The notes: generated by a model not told the origin, from the letters alone. A stretch of DNA of 64,000 nt from JANNYA01 sp031422315 (GCA_031422315.1 JANOQN010000042.1:62001-126000), one strand, 5' to 3'; positions 17,285 to 26,860 are shown, numbered from the stretch's first letter. Translations and numbers: made by a program.

Positions 17285-18595
17285 ATGACAAGCCACGCAA
17301 TTCGCGTTGAACTCTGCCACCTTCCCGCGCCGGATGCGTTTGGTAGGCACAATATTTTATCGTTTCAAGGTGAGCTTGCGCTAGTTCACGCGGGATTGGC
17401 GGCTGACCCATTGCGTGCTATTGCCAGTGCAGGACGCCGACTCGCCAGTTTGGGCATCGCGGCGGCACAGCTGCAGGGTGATTGGCATTTATCCGCTGCA
17501 AAAATTTCCGGGTTTGATGCGCAATGGGCGTTTGCGCAGGGTTTCGCCAGCGCGAAGCGGCTCAATGAAGTCGCATTTTGTGGCGCCGAGCAATCAGCGC
17601 TGAGCTGTTTAGCGCGGCATACCGAATGGCTTAAGACGCAAGTTAACGCCACGCCACAAGCACTGGCACCGATTACGTTGGCAGAGCGCAGCATTGCGTA
17701 CCTGCAAAGCTTGGCCCCGAACGCCATTAGCTTTTCGCTGCTGCAAGGCGAGGCGCTTGCTAACGCCGGCTATGTTGGGATTTATGAAGTTGGACGCGGG
17801 TCCGTCCGGGATCCTGTTTTGCTGAGCTTAGATTTCAACCCGACGGGCGATCCGAATGCACCAACCGACGTTGCGCTTGTCGGCAAAGGCATTACGTTTG
17901 ACTCGGGCGGCTATTCCATCAAAGAAACCACCAGCATGCTGGGCATGAAGTGCGACATGGGCGGCGCAGCGTTGGTGACGGCGGCGCTGGGCTATGCGAT
18001 CGATCAAGGTTTGCGAAGCCGAGTTCGGTTGATTTTGTGCTGCGCGGAAAATTTAATTTCTGGGCACGCCTACAAGTTGGGCGATGTGCTGCGCTATCGC
18101 AATGGCGTCAGCGTCGAGATCGTTAACACCGATGCCGAAGGGCGATTGGTGCTGGCGGATGGCTTGATCGACGCGCAGGCGCTTAATCCGCGCTTGATCA
18201 TTGACGCAGCGACGCTGACTGGCGCGGCAATCACCGCCTTGGGCACTGACTACAATGCGGTTTTTACGCAATCCAATCCGCTTGCGGCCTGGTATCTGGC
18301 GCTTGCCGCCGCACAACAAGAAGCGCATTGGCAATTGCCATTGGCCGGATTTCATCGCAGCAAATGCCCTAGCGCTTACGCAGACACCGCAAATTCAAGA
18401 CCGGTGAAAGGCGGTGGCCCGGGCGGTGCGAGCAATGCCGCGGGGTTTCTCAGCCGCTTTGTTAATGAAGGCCAAGCGTGGCTGCATTTGGATTTGGCGG
18501 CAGCATTTGCGGATAGTGATGGTGGCTTATTTGCGGCGGGCGCTACCGGTTTAGGACTAAGAACTTTGAGCCAGGCGCTGTTGGCAAAACCATGA
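17285..18595 (+). CDS. pepB: M17 family aminopeptidase, PepB-like
   Basis: A cytosolic di-zinc/manganese aminopeptidase removing N-terminal residues from peptides. The 436-residue length matches PepB rather than the longer PepA. The metal site is visible: VGKGITFDSGGYSIK (Lys and Asp about residues 200-207), KCDMGGAA (Asp) and NTDAEGRLVLAD (Asp, Glu and the Arg that positions bicarbonate). It overlaps lgt by 4 bases (ATGA), so the two are coupled. A second M17 enzyme is encoded at 38835-40262. Confidence 0.9.
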   Translation: MTSHAIRVELCHLPAPDAFGRHNILSFQGELALVHAGLAADPLRAIASAGRRLASLGIAAAQLQGDWHLSAAKISGFDAQWAFAQGFASAKRLNEVAFCGAEQSALSCLARHTEWLKTQVNATPQALAPITLAERSIAYLQSLAPNAISFSLLQGEALANAGYVGIYEVGRGSVRDPVLLSLDFNPTGDPNAPTDVALVGKGITFDSGGYSIKETTSMLGMKCDMGGAALVTAALGYAIDQGLRSRVRLILCCAENLISGHAYKLGDVLRYRNGVSVEIVNTDAEGRLVLADGLIDAQALNPRLIIDAATLTGAAITALGTDYNAVFTQSNPLAAWYLALAAAQQEAHWQLPLAGFHRSKCPSAYADTANSRPVKGGGPGGASNAAGFLSRFVNEGQAWLHLDLAAAFADSDGGLFAAGATGLGLRTLSQALLAKP

Positions 18596-19449
18596 TCGTA
18601 TTGCACACACTAAGCGGTACGATCGCAAAAATAGGTCCGCTGACACTCAATTGGTACGGCATTTCCTACATTTTGGCTTGTGCATTGGGCTACTTTATTA
18701 GTCTACGACGTACTAAAGAGGCTTGGCGCGGCTTTAGCGCCGCGCAGCTGGAAGATTTACTGTTTTACGTCATGCTCGGCGTTATTTTAGGTGGACGCGC
18801 GGGCTATGTGCTGTTTTACGGGTTTGACGGGTTTGTCGCAGATCCACTTTCACTATTTAGGGTGTGGGAAGGCGGCATGAGTTTCCACGGTGGCCTGCTC
18901 GGCGTGATCGCTGCGACTGCACTTTGGAGCCGGCAAAACAACCGTAAGACGTTGGATTCATTAGATTTTATCGCCCCACTTGTGCCATTCGCGCTCGGCG
19001 TGGTGCGCTTGCTGGGCAATTTCGTCAATGGTGAGCTTTGGGGCAGGCTGACCAACGCAAACTGGGGCTGGCTATTTCCAAACGCGCCCGAATTGGCTAG
19101 CTTTTCGATGGCTGAGCTTAAACAACGCGCAGCGGAAGGTTCACTCAACGCGTTTGCGAGGCACCCATCTCAGCTATATCAGGCATTTTTAGAAGGCTTG
19201 GTGCTAGCGGGCCTGCTTTGGTGGTATTCCAAGCGCCAACGCCCGACCGGTGCAGTCGGAGGATTTTTTGTGCTTGGCTACGGCGTGCAGCGTTTTTTGG
19301 TCGAGTTTTTCAGAGAACCCGATCAACAGCTCGGCTTCGTCGCGCTGCAATGGATGACGATGGGGCAATTGCTGTGCCTGCCGATGATGGTGTTCGGCGC
19401 TTGGCTGATCTGGTTTTCTTATCGAAAAGCCGCTCGTTCGTTGAATTAG
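18592..19449 (+). CDS. lgt: Prolipoprotein diacylglyceryl transferase
   Basis: Transfers diacylglycerol from phosphatidylglycerol to the lipobox Cys, the first step of lipoprotein maturation. The 285-residue, seven-helix protein contains GGRAGYVLFYG, the Lgt signature around GGMSFHGGLLG (catalytic His) and RLGNFVNGELWGR-type residues (RLLGNFVNGELWGR), then RHPSQLYQAFLEG. All expected motifs are present. It is the downstream gene of a coupled pair with pepB and its end overlaps the converging ribD by 4 bases. Several substrates (lipobox proteins) lie in this window. Confidence 0.97.
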   Translation: MIVLHTLSGTIAKIGPLTLNWYGISYILACALGYFISLRRTKEAWRGFSAAQLEDLLFYVMLGVILGGRAGYVLFYGFDGFVADPLSLFRVWEGGMSFHGGLLGVIAATALWSRQNNRKTLDSLDFIAPLVPFALGVVRLLGNFVNGELWGRLTNANWGWLFPNAPELASFSMAELKQRAAEGSLNAFARHPSQLYQAFLEGLVLAGLLWWYSKRQRPTGAVGGFFVLGYGVQRFLVEFFREPDQQLGFVALQWMTMGQLLCLPMMVFGAWLIWFSYRKAARSLN

Positions 19450-20669
19450 CCTGCAAACGGGTGCGAACTGCTTTTGGCAACTTTTACAACAAAGTCTAAG
19501 TCGCGCTCGTCCACTTGATGTCGAACTTGCGATGTTGCGCCAAGCAATCCTAAACCATGCCCTAAAATCATCCGCACATCTGGCCCAAGCTGGCGCACGT
19601 CCCACACTTGCCAGCGCGGCACCTCGCTAAGCGTACTGAACTCAGGCAAACAAGCGAATGGGCGGGCACGCTCGCCTAGAATGATTGGCGCTGTGTATAG
19701 CAATAGCTCGTCGACTAAATTTAGCCGAAATAGTGTGCCCGCTAACGTGGCACCGGCCTCGACGAGTAGCTCGCCAATTTGGTGCGCTGTGGCTAAATGA
19801 GCGAGCAGCGCAGATAGGGCAACATCAGGATCGAGGCCAGCCGCGCTAAAACTCAGCGCGGGTTCTGGCGCTGCGCTATCGGTGCTGTGCGCAATTAAAG
19901 TGCGGCCCGGCGTGTGCAGCAATCTTGCGTTGGCGGGCGTGCGCAATTGTGTGTCCAACACCACTTTAAGCGGCTCGGGAAAAGCTGCTGGTAGCGCATC
20001 AAGCTCAGCTGCCGGCAGCCTTGCATTAAGCCGCGGATTATCCGCCAGCACAGTGCCAATGCCAGTCAAAATTGCGCACGACCTTGCGCGCCAGCGCTGT
20101 ACGTCTATGCGAGCGGGTTCTGAGGTTAACCACTGGCTAGCGCCGTTCGCCAGCGCGGTACGGCCATCCAAACTGGCCGCCATTTTTAGCCGCAACCAGG
20201 GCCGCCCGCGCTCAATGCGGCTAAAAAATCCGGCGTTGAGCGCACGCGCCTGTGCATTCATTAGGCCCGATTCGACGGCAATTCCAGCGTGGCGCAAAAT
20301 CTCCACACCGCGACCGGCTACTTGTGCAAACGGATCGCCACTGGCAATCAGCACGCGCGCAATTCCGGCTTCGCGCAAGGCAATCGCGCAAGGCCCGGTG
20401 CGGCCGATGTGGGCACAGGGCTCGAGCGTCACGTAAGCAGTGGCGCCCTGGGTGGATTCGCCATTTGCCTGCGCATTTTGCAGCGCGACAACTTCGGCGT
20501 GCGCTAGCCCCGCTTTGGCGTGAAAGCCAGCGCCGATAATCCGATCGCCCTGCGCGAGTACACAGCCCACGCGTGGGTTGGGCCGCGTGGTGTAAAGCCC
20601 GCACTCGGCAAGCTCGAGTGCGCGCGCCATACAGGCTAGATCAAATTCGGAATTCGCTTGCTTATGCAT
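19446..20669 (-). CDS. ribD: Bifunctional riboflavin deaminase/reductase RibD
   Basis: Carries out the second and third steps of riboflavin synthesis. N-terminal deaminase: FHAKAGLAHAEVVAL and TLEPCAHIGRTGPC supply the zinc His and two Cys. C-terminal reductase: RPWLRLKMAASLDGRTA, SCAILTGIGTVLADNPRL and LLVEAGATLAG. It is 407 residues, about 40 longer than usual: after DVRMIL the chain continues with a tail lacking family resemblance, perhaps after an old frameshift. The gene stands apart from other rib genes. No FMN riboswitch is visible in the 150 bases upstream. Confidence 0.95.
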   Translation of the reverse strand: MHKQANSEFDLACMARALELAECGLYTTRPNPRVGCVLAQGDRIIGAGFHAKAGLAHAEVVALQNAQANGESTQGATAYVTLEPCAHIGRTGPCAIALREAGIARVLIASGDPFAQVAGRGVEILRHAGIAVESGLMNAQARALNAGFFSRIERGRPWLRLKMAASLDGRTALANGASQWLTSEPARIDVQRWRARSCAILTGIGTVLADNPRLNARLPAAELDALPAAFPEPLKVVLDTQLRTPANARLLHTPGRTLIAHSTDSAAPEPALSFSAAGLDPDVALSALLAHLATAHQIGELLVEAGATLAGTLFRLNLVDELLLYTAPIILGERARPFACLPEFSTLSEVPRWQVWDVRQLGPDVRMILGHGLGLLGATSQVRHQVDERDLDFVVKVAKSSSHPFAG

Positions 20670-20818
20670 CGTTAATTTTGCCCGAGGAGTTTATAAACAC
20701 GCTAGTTTCCTTCCATGTTGTGTTGCGCCGCTCGACCGTACATGGTGAGCTTTTTGAACCATGTAGGGTTTTAGCCGCAGTTCGGCGTTTCATTCTAATA
20801 GTCTCGAACCGATTTTCA

Positions 20819-21772
20819 TTAGCTTGAGCTGGCAATCGCCAAGACCTGCCGCTCCTGCAATCTCTCTCTCGCCAAATTTAGCTGCTGCGCTTGCAACCAG
20901 TCCACACATTCAAACTGCACAACTTCACCGATTTTGACCTGCGCGAGCTTGGCTAAGTCGGCGCTAATCACACAGCCAGCTAGCGCGTAGCCGCCGAGCG
21001 TTTGCGCGTCAATGCCGAGCACGAGCGGCTCGCCGCTGGGCAGCACTTGAATTGCGCCGGGTACTACGCCTGCGGAAAGTGCGCTGCTGAGGGCGGGTTC
21101 TATTTGCAACGCCGGGCCTTGCAGTCGCAGCGCGGCTCTGGAACATTGCGATGTAAGTTGGTAGCGCCGCTGGTTGAGCTGAGCGGCGAGCGCATCGTTG
21201 AATGGTAGAAATCGCAACGGGTTCGCACCTTGCACAGCGCTACTCGTCAGTGGAATCGGCCACGCGTGCGGTAGCGTTCGCTGAGGCGCTGGCTTGGCTG
21301 CCATAACGGGTAGCACATCGCTATTTTTGAGCATGCGCCCGGCCCGCCCGCCGAAATGGTTAGCAGCATCGGTGCTCAAGCTGTGCATGACTTCGGGTAA
21401 ATCCAGCGCCGAAGCAGTGGCGAGATAGAGCGTTCGCCCGGCAAACCAGCGATATATGCGCAGCGTTTCGCCCTGCACTAGCCAAAAGGCGCAGCCTGGA
21501 TAAAACTGCCGTCGATCATTTGCTTGACTGCCAATACTCAAACTCGCCCAAGCGCCAAAGCAGGCGATTTGGATCGGCGCATCAGTAGTGATTTCGAAGT
21601 GGCTTTCGCAAATTTCAATGCACGCGGATTCAGGTTTATTTCCGACTAATAAATTGGCAACGCTGGCGCTATGCGGATCAGCAAAGCCTGCGTGCCCGAT
21701 GCCGAGCGCTTCAAAGCCAAACCGCCCGGCATCTTGAATGCTGCTCAAACCTGCTTTGATTAGCGTCAACAT
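20819..21772 (-). CDS. pxpC: 5-oxoprolinase subunit C
   Basis: Component of the bacterial ATP-dependent 5-oxoprolinase PxpABC, which opens pyroglutamate to glutamate. The 317-residue protein matches the carboxyltransferase-like family (KipA/PxpC): SSIQDAGRFGFEALGI at the start, GIDAQTLGGYALAGCVI with the conserved GG near residue 265, and VKIGEVVQFE. Its start overlaps the end of pxpB by 7 bases. The third subunit PxpA (LamB/YcsF family) is not in the window. Confidence 0.92.
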   Translation of the reverse strand: MLTLIKAGLSSIQDAGRFGFEALGIGHAGFADPHSASVANLLVGNKPESACIEICESHFEITTDAPIQIACFGAWASLSIGSQANDRRQFYPGCAFWLVQGETLRIYRWFAGRTLYLATASALDLPEVMHSLSTDAANHFGGRAGRMLKNSDVLPVMAAKPAPQRTLPHAWPIPLTSSAVQGANPLRFLPFNDALAAQLNQRRYQLTSQCSRAALRLQGPALQIEPALSSALSAGVVPGAIQVLPSGEPLVLGIDAQTLGGYALAGCVISADLAKLAQVKIGEVVQFECVDWLQAQQLNLARERLQERQVLAIASSS

Positions 21773-22470
21773 ACAAACTGAACTCGGTCACCCGGTGCAA
21801 GCCAGCAGGGCGAGCCGGCGCGCTCTGCGAAACCGTTTGGGTCAAATAGCGGCTGCGCTATCTGCCCAATTATGTGCCAGCCGCCCGGGCTCGCTGCCGG
21901 ATAAATACCCGCTTGTGCGCCGCCAATCGCGACGCTCAGCGCCGGAACGTGCGTGCGCGGCACAGCTTTGCGCTGAAAGCTCAGCGCAGGCGGCAAGCCC
22001 AGCAAATACGGGAAGCCCGCTCGAAAGCCAATCTGCGCAACCTGAAACCTAGCCGCGCAAAATTGCTGCAAAAGCTGCCGGGTTGATAGCCCAAAAGCGT
22101 CCGCTAAGATTTCTGCATCAAGCCCAGGTTCGGGCAGCAATTGCAGTTCGACAATAGGATTAGTGGTGTTAGTGGTTGACGCGGGTGTTTCGTTAGCGCT
22201 TAGGAAGCTTATGATTTGATGGGCCGACTCGCCAAAGTCAGCGCCCGGTCGCAGCAGCAGCGTCAAACTTGCATAGGCCGGAACCAGCGCCCACCCGCCG
22301 TGCGAAAAGAGCGGCTGCAACGCACTGCTGAGTGCATGTACCAAACCGCTGCTGGCTAGACTCATTTGCTGCTCTGCCAATTCAATCCGGATTGCACGAT
22401 CCCCGAGTGGACGCAGCCACCAGTGGCTATGCCCGAAAGCTATTTCAATCGGGGCGCCACTGTAGTCCAT
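21766..22470 (-). CDS. pxpB: 5-oxoprolinase subunit B
   Basis: A KipI/PxpB family protein of 234 residues. Recognisable parts are RPLGDRAIRIEL near the N-terminus, GFRAGFPYLLGLP in the middle, and the C-terminal GGAQAGIYPAASPGGWHIIGQ that forms part of the ATP-binding cyclophilin-like fold. ATG at 22470 chosen over the adjacent TTG at 22473. It lies 12 bases after pyruvate kinase on the same strand and overlaps pxpC, so all three may share a transcript. Confidence 0.92.
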   Translation of the reverse strand: MDYSGAPIEIAFGHSHWWLRPLGDRAIRIELAEQQMSLASSGLVHALSSALQPLFSHGGWALVPAYASLTLLLRPGADFGESAHQIISFLSANETPASTTNTTNPIVELQLLPEPGLDAEILADAFGLSTRQLLQQFCAARFQVAQIGFRAGFPYLLGLPPALSFQRKAVPRTHVPALSVAIGGAQAGIYPAASPGGWHIIGQIAQPLFDPNGFAERAGSPCWLAPGDRVQFVC

Positions 22471-22482
22471 CAAAAGCGGTTG

Positions 22483-23991
22483 TTAACCAAGGTCCGCCAT
22501 GCCTTCTGGCACTCCGCCATGCCCAACCCGCAGCAGCTTCATGGTATTGGTACCGCCTAGTTTACCGGTGTGATCGCCAGTCGTGATCACCACGCGATCA
22601 CCCACCGCCAATCGGCCCTGGGCGAACAGCGCTTCAACGGCCAAGCGCACGGCCGAGCTTGGATCGCTGCCGAGCGGGTCAAAGGCAACCGGATACACGT
22701 CCCGGAACATCAGCATACGACGGCGCGATGCGGCATTTCGGCACATCGCATAAATGGGTATGGACGAGCGAAAGCGCGATAGCCACTGCGCCGTCGCGCC
22801 CGATTCTGTCAGCGCGACAATCGCGCGTGCGTCGATACGATTGGCTAAGAACATCGCCGCCATCGCAATGCCCTGATCCGAGCGCTCGATGCGCTGATGC
22901 TCCATCGGCAAATCGTGCATATCGGTTTTATTGCGCTCAGACGCCACACAAATATCGTGCATCGCGCGCACCGCTTTTTCTGGGTGTTTACCGGCCGCTG
23001 ATTCTTGGCTGAGCATGACCGCATCGGAGCCATCCAGCACCGCATTGGCAACGTCCAGCACTTCGGCTCTGGTAGGAATCGGCGAATCGGTCATCGATTG
23101 CAGCATTTGCGTGGCGGTAATCACCACCCGATTGCGCGCTAGAGATTCACGGATAATGCGCTTTTGCAAACCCGGTAATTCTGGGTACGAAATCTCGACG
23201 CCCAAATCGCCGCGCGCAATCAGCACGGCTTCTGAGGCCTCAATAATCTCACCCAAATTTTCAATCGCTTCGGCGCGTTCGATCTTCGCCACTAAGCCGG
23301 CAGACGAGCCTGCCGCTCGCAAAAGCGCGCGCGCTTCATTCATATCGGCAGCCGTTTTCGGGAAACTAACGGCCAAGAAATCTGCGTTCATGCGCGCGGC
23401 AAGTTCAATATCCGCGCGGTCTTTATCCGATAGCGCCGCGACGCTCAAACCGCCGCCGAGTCGGTTGATGCCTTTGCGATCACTCAACACGCCGTCGGTC
23501 AATAAAATGCAGTCAATATCGGTGCCGTGCACTGCTTCGACCCGCATCGCGACCAAGCCGTCGTCCAGCAACAGCGTATCGCCTGCGTGCACGTCCAGGC
23601 AAAGTTCCAGGTAGCTCACTGCGACGCGCGTGGCATCGCCCGGCGTCCACTCTTTACCGCACTCGAGCCGGAATTTTTGCCCAACCTCCATTTTTACCGG
23701 GCCATTGGCAAACGTGCGAATGCGAATTTTCGGGCCCTGCAAGTCCGCCAAAATCGCCACTTCAACCCGCAGCAGCGCGGCTACTTCGCGCACCGCCTCG
23801 GCTCTGGCCATATGATCTTCCGCCGTGCCGTGGCTCAAATTAAGCCGCGCGACGTTGACGCCCGCCTCAATAATTTTCTGCAAAACGCCTGGCTTATCGG
23901 TTGCCGGGCCTAAGGTCGCGATAATCTTGGTGCGACGCGGCGAAGGCTTGGCTTCGGGTTTACTCGGGTCAGGCTTTTTCCAGTCGCTCAT
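22483..23991 (-). CDS. pyk: Pyruvate kinase
   Basis: Transfers phosphate from PEP to ADP in the last glycolytic step. The 502-residue protein has RTKIIATLGPAT, the substrate loop NVARLNLSHG, the active-site signature LVAKIERAEAIEN and ARGDLGVEI, and MLSQESAAGKHPEKAV. The length and C-terminal effector domain fit a PykA-type enzyme. A 20-residue basic/Pro extension precedes the usual start. It is followed at once by pxpB and preceded by the dnaK terminator. Confidence 0.97.
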   Translation of the reverse strand: MSDWKKPDPSKPEAKPSPRRTKIIATLGPATDKPGVLQKIIEAGVNVARLNLSHGTAEDHMARAEAVREVAALLRVEVAILADLQGPKIRIRTFANGPVKMEVGQKFRLECGKEWTPGDATRVAVSYLELCLDVHAGDTLLLDDGLVAMRVEAVHGTDIDCILLTDGVLSDRKGINRLGGGLSVAALSDKDRADIELAARMNADFLAVSFPKTAADMNEARALLRAAGSSAGLVAKIERAEAIENLGEIIEASEAVLIARGDLGVEISYPELPGLQKRIIRESLARNRVVITATQMLQSMTDSPIPTRAEVLDVANAVLDGSDAVMLSQESAAGKHPEKAVRAMHDICVASERNKTDMHDLPMEHQRIERSDQGIAMAAMFLANRIDARAIVALTESGATAQWLSRFRSSIPIYAMCRNAASRRRMLMFRDVYPVAFDPLGSDPSSAVRLAVEALFAQGRLAVGDRVVITTGDHTGKLGGTNTMKLLRVGHGGVPEGMADLG

Positions 23992-24150
23992 GGTTTCGTC
24001 TCGCGTGATTTTGAGCGCGAACTGTAACGCGCCTTGATTACAAACTCATGTGAATTCGTTTGTAGAGTGGAATCTCTCTACGTGAGCTTCTTCACCTCCG
24101 GCATTTCCCAACGGCCGATATTTTTTGAAAAAACCCCTAAAACAACCCAC

Positions 24151-24180
24151 AAAAAAACCGCATCGCTGCGGCTTTTTTGT
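24151..24180 (-). terminator. Rho-independent terminator after dnaK
   Basis: On the minus strand a GCCGCA-GCGA-TGCGG hairpin is flanked by A6 and T7 tracts (AAAAAAGCCGCA / TGCGGTTTTTTT), 17 bases after the dnaK stop. The A/T flanks are symmetrical, so it could work in both directions. It separates dnaK from pyk. Confidence 0.85.
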
Positions 24181-24196
24181 CTTTCAAATCAGAGAC

Positions 24197-26098
24197 TTAC
24201 TTGTCTTTGACTTCAGTGAACTCAGCGTCCATCACATCATCAGCAGGCTTGGCTTCGGGCGCTGCGCCTGAGCCTTCCGTTTTTGCGCGCGCTTGTGCTA
24301 ACAGGCTTTGTGCGGCTTCCATGAGCGCGTTGGATTTGGCTTCGATTGCGGTTTTGTTGTCGCCCTTGCATGCCGCTTCGGCTTCGGCAATGGCCTGTTC
24401 GATTTTCGCAATCTGTGCGCCATCGACATCCGCGCCGCCATCTTTAAGCGCTTGCTTGCTGGAGTGAATCATCGCTTCGGCTTGATTGCGCGCTTGGACT
24501 AATTCATGGAATTTTTTGTCTTCCTCACGATTGGCTTCGGCGTCACGCACCATTTGCTGAATTTCCGCTTCCGTCAGGCCGGAATTGGCTTTGATTTCGA
24601 TCTTTTGCTCTTTGCCAGTTTTCTTGTCTTTCGCGGATACGTGCATGATGCCGTTGGCGTCAATATCAAAGCTGACTTCCACTTGCGGCATGCCGCGCGG
24701 CGCCGCTTCAATGCCGGTTAGATCGAATTTCGCCAGCGATTTATTGAATCTTGCTTGCTCACGCTCGCCTTGCAGCACGTGTACGGTTACCGCATTTTGA
24801 TTGTCTTCGGCGGTCGAGAAAACTTGGCCCGCTTTGGTCGGAATCGTGGTGTTTTTTTCGATCAGCTTGGTAAATACGCCGCCCAAGGTTTCGATACCAA
24901 AGCTCAGCGGCGTCACATCAAGTAGCAATACGTCTTTCACCGTACCGGAAAGCACGCCGGCTTGAATCGCTGCGCCCACTGCAACCGCTTCATCTGGATT
25001 GACGTCTTTACGCGGCTCTTTGCCGAAGAACTCTTTCACCGCTTCTTGCACTTTCGGCATGCGGGTCATACCGCCGACCAAAATCACTTCCGACACTTCA
25101 CTGGCGCGCAGCCCAGCATCTTTTAATGCGGTGCGGCAAGGCTCAATCGTGCGCTTGACCAAATCATCAACCAGCGCTTCGAGCTTGGCGCGCGTGACTT
25201 TCAGGTTCATGTGTTTCGGGCCGGTCGCGTCCATCGTGACGTACGGCAAATTGACGTCGGTTTGCATAGAGCTGGAAAGCTCGATCTTGGCGCGCTCGGC
25301 GGCATCTTTCAGACGCTGCAGGGCGAGTGGATCGTTACGCAAGTTCAAGCCTTCTTGCTTTTGAAATTCTTCGACTAGGAAATCGATAATCCGATTATCA
25401 AAGTCTTCGCCACCCAAGAACGTATCGCCGTTGGTGGCTAGCACTTCGAACTGCTTTTCACCGTCGACTTCAGCGATTTCAATGATCGACACGTCAAAAG
25501 TGCCGCCGCCTAAGTCATACACGGCAATCTTGCGATCGCCCTGGCTCTTTTTGTCCATGCCGTAAGCCAATGCCGCTGCGGTTGGCTCGTTGATAATGCG
25601 CTTGACGTCAAGACCAGCAATTCGGCCCGCATCTTTAGTGGCTTGGCGCTGGCTGTCATTAAAGTAAGCTGGCACGGTGATCACCGCTTCGGTGACCGGC
25701 TCGCCCAGATAATCTTCGGCGGTTTTCTTCATTTTCATCAGCACGCGCGCGGAAATTTCTGGCGGCGCTAAGCGCTTGCCGCGCGTTTCAATCCAGGCAT
25801 CGCCGTTTTCCGCACCGACAATCGCGTAAGGCACCAAATCCATATCTTTCTTGACCACATCCTCGCTAAATTTGCGCCCGATCAGGCGTTTAACCGCAAA
25901 AAAGGTGTTTTTTGGATTAGTCACCGCTTGGCGCTTGGCTGATGCGCCGACTAACACTTCGTCGTCTTTAGTAAAGGCGACGATCGAAGGTGTGGTGCGA
26001 TCACCCTCTGAGTTTTCAATCACTTTCGCCACGCCGCCTTCCATCACAGCAACGCAAGAGTTGGTGGTGCCTAAGTCAATTCCGATGATTCTACCCAT
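24197..26098 (-). CDS. dnaK: Chaperone protein DnaK (Hsp70)
   Basis: The 633-residue Hsp70 chaperone folds and refolds proteins in the cytosol with DnaJ and GrpE. The N-terminal ATPase starts GIDLGTTNSCVAVMEGG; VYDLGGGTFDVSI and ILVGGMTRMPKVQ complete the nucleotide site; LLLDVTPLSFGIETLGG marks the linker/substrate domain; the helical lid ends in the conserved DAEFTEVKDK. It follows grpE by 82 bases. dnaJ, usually just downstream, is replaced by a terminator and pyk. Confidence 0.99.
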   Translation of the reverse strand: MGRIIGIDLGTTNSCVAVMEGGVAKVIENSEGDRTTPSIVAFTKDDEVLVGASAKRQAVTNPKNTFFAVKRLIGRKFSEDVVKKDMDLVPYAIVGAENGDAWIETRGKRLAPPEISARVLMKMKKTAEDYLGEPVTEAVITVPAYFNDSQRQATKDAGRIAGLDVKRIINEPTAAALAYGMDKKSQGDRKIAVYDLGGGTFDVSIIEIAEVDGEKQFEVLATNGDTFLGGEDFDNRIIDFLVEEFQKQEGLNLRNDPLALQRLKDAAERAKIELSSSMQTDVNLPYVTMDATGPKHMNLKVTRAKLEALVDDLVKRTIEPCRTALKDAGLRASEVSEVILVGGMTRMPKVQEAVKEFFGKEPRKDVNPDEAVAVGAAIQAGVLSGTVKDVLLLDVTPLSFGIETLGGVFTKLIEKNTTIPTKAGQVFSTAEDNQNAVTVHVLQGEREQARFNKSLAKFDLTGIEAAPRGMPQVEVSFDIDANGIMHVSAKDKKTGKEQKIEIKANSGLTEAEIQQMVRDAEANREEDKKFHELVQARNQAEAMIHSSKQALKDGGADVDGAQIAKIEQAIAEAEAACKGDNKTAIEAKSNALMEAAQSLLAQARAKTEGSGAAPEAKPADDVMDAEFTEVKDK

Positions 26099-26180
26099 GA
26101 TGTAATTCCTTGTAATTTTCGGGTGCGCAGTTGCGCGATAGCAACTTAATAGGGATGAAAAGGTGGTTTTCTAGGGCCTG

Positions 26181-26699
26181 CTAACTCGCGCTGACAATCA
26201 CCAGCGCTGGGCGCAGCAATCGTTCATGCAAGGTGTAGCCGCGTTGAAAAACCGAAATAACCGTGTTCGGCGCATGCGTTGGGGAATCTTGCATAGTCAT
26301 CGCTTGGTGTAATTCCGGATTAAAAACCTCACCTAGCGGGTTAATTTCTTTCACGCCGTGGCCTTCCATGGTTTTCAAAAGCAAGCGCAGCGTGGCTTCT
26401 TTGCCTTCTTTCAGCACGTCAATCGACACGTTTTCACCTTGCGCTATCTCCAAGCCGCGCGCGAGCGTGTCAGCAATCGGCACTAGCTCACTTAATAGGC
26501 GCTCTGAGCCAAATTTGCGCGCGTTTTCGACATCTTTAAGCGTGCGCTTGCGGTTGTTTTCGGATTCGGCGCGAAAACGCAGAAACTCCTCATTCAACGC
26601 GCTGTATTTTTGCGCTAGCTCCGCCAGCAAGGTCTGCGCGTCCGGCATTTGAGCGGGTTCAGGTTGGTCATTTTGTTGATTAGGGGTTTCGGTCGACAT
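26181..26699 (-). CDS. grpE: Nucleotide exchange factor GrpE
   Basis: The 172-residue co-chaperone releases ADP from DnaK. A disordered acidic/Gln N-terminus (to about 25) precedes the long coiled-coil helix with FLRFRAESENNRKRT, and the C-terminal beta domain ends in VISVFQRGYTLHERLLRPALVIVS, the family signature. ATG at 26699 (MSTETPN) is preferred; an in-frame ATG lies four codons upstream. Preceded by a heat-shock promoter match and followed by dnaK. Confidence 0.97.
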   Translation of the reverse strand: MSTETPNQQNDQPEPAQMPDAQTLLAELAQKYSALNEEFLRFRAESENNRKRTLKDVENARKFGSERLLSELVPIADTLARGLEIAQGENVSIDVLKEGKEATLRLLLKTMEGHGVKEINPLGEVFNPELHQAMTMQDSPTHAPNTVISVFQRGYTLHERLLRPALVIVSAS

Positions 26700-26738
26700 A
26701 GGGGGCCGCATTGTTTATTAAATTACTGAGACTTCCGA

Positions 26739-26768
26739 ATTTGGGCCAAGCCACAGGAAATTCAAGGG
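26739..26768 (-). promoter_or_regulatory. Sigma32-type heat-shock promoter of grpE-dnaK
   Basis: On the minus strand, CCCTTGAA (26761-26768) and GCCCAAAT (26739-26746) are separated by 14 bases. This matches the RpoH consensus (CTTGAA, 13-15 bases, CCCATnT) closely. It lies 40 bases upstream of the grpE start, the expected place for the operon promoter. Confidence 0.8.
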
Positions 26769-26860
26769 CTTTGCAGGCAATGTGTGAAATCACTCAGTTT
26801 TTTCGGCGCTAATGTTTTACGCTGCGGCATCTTTAATCCGCACTAATTTGGGGCGACGGC

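Noticed and set aside
20670..20818. FMN riboswitch upstream of ribD
   Set aside because: The conserved FMN-element blocks are not recognisable in these 150 bases.
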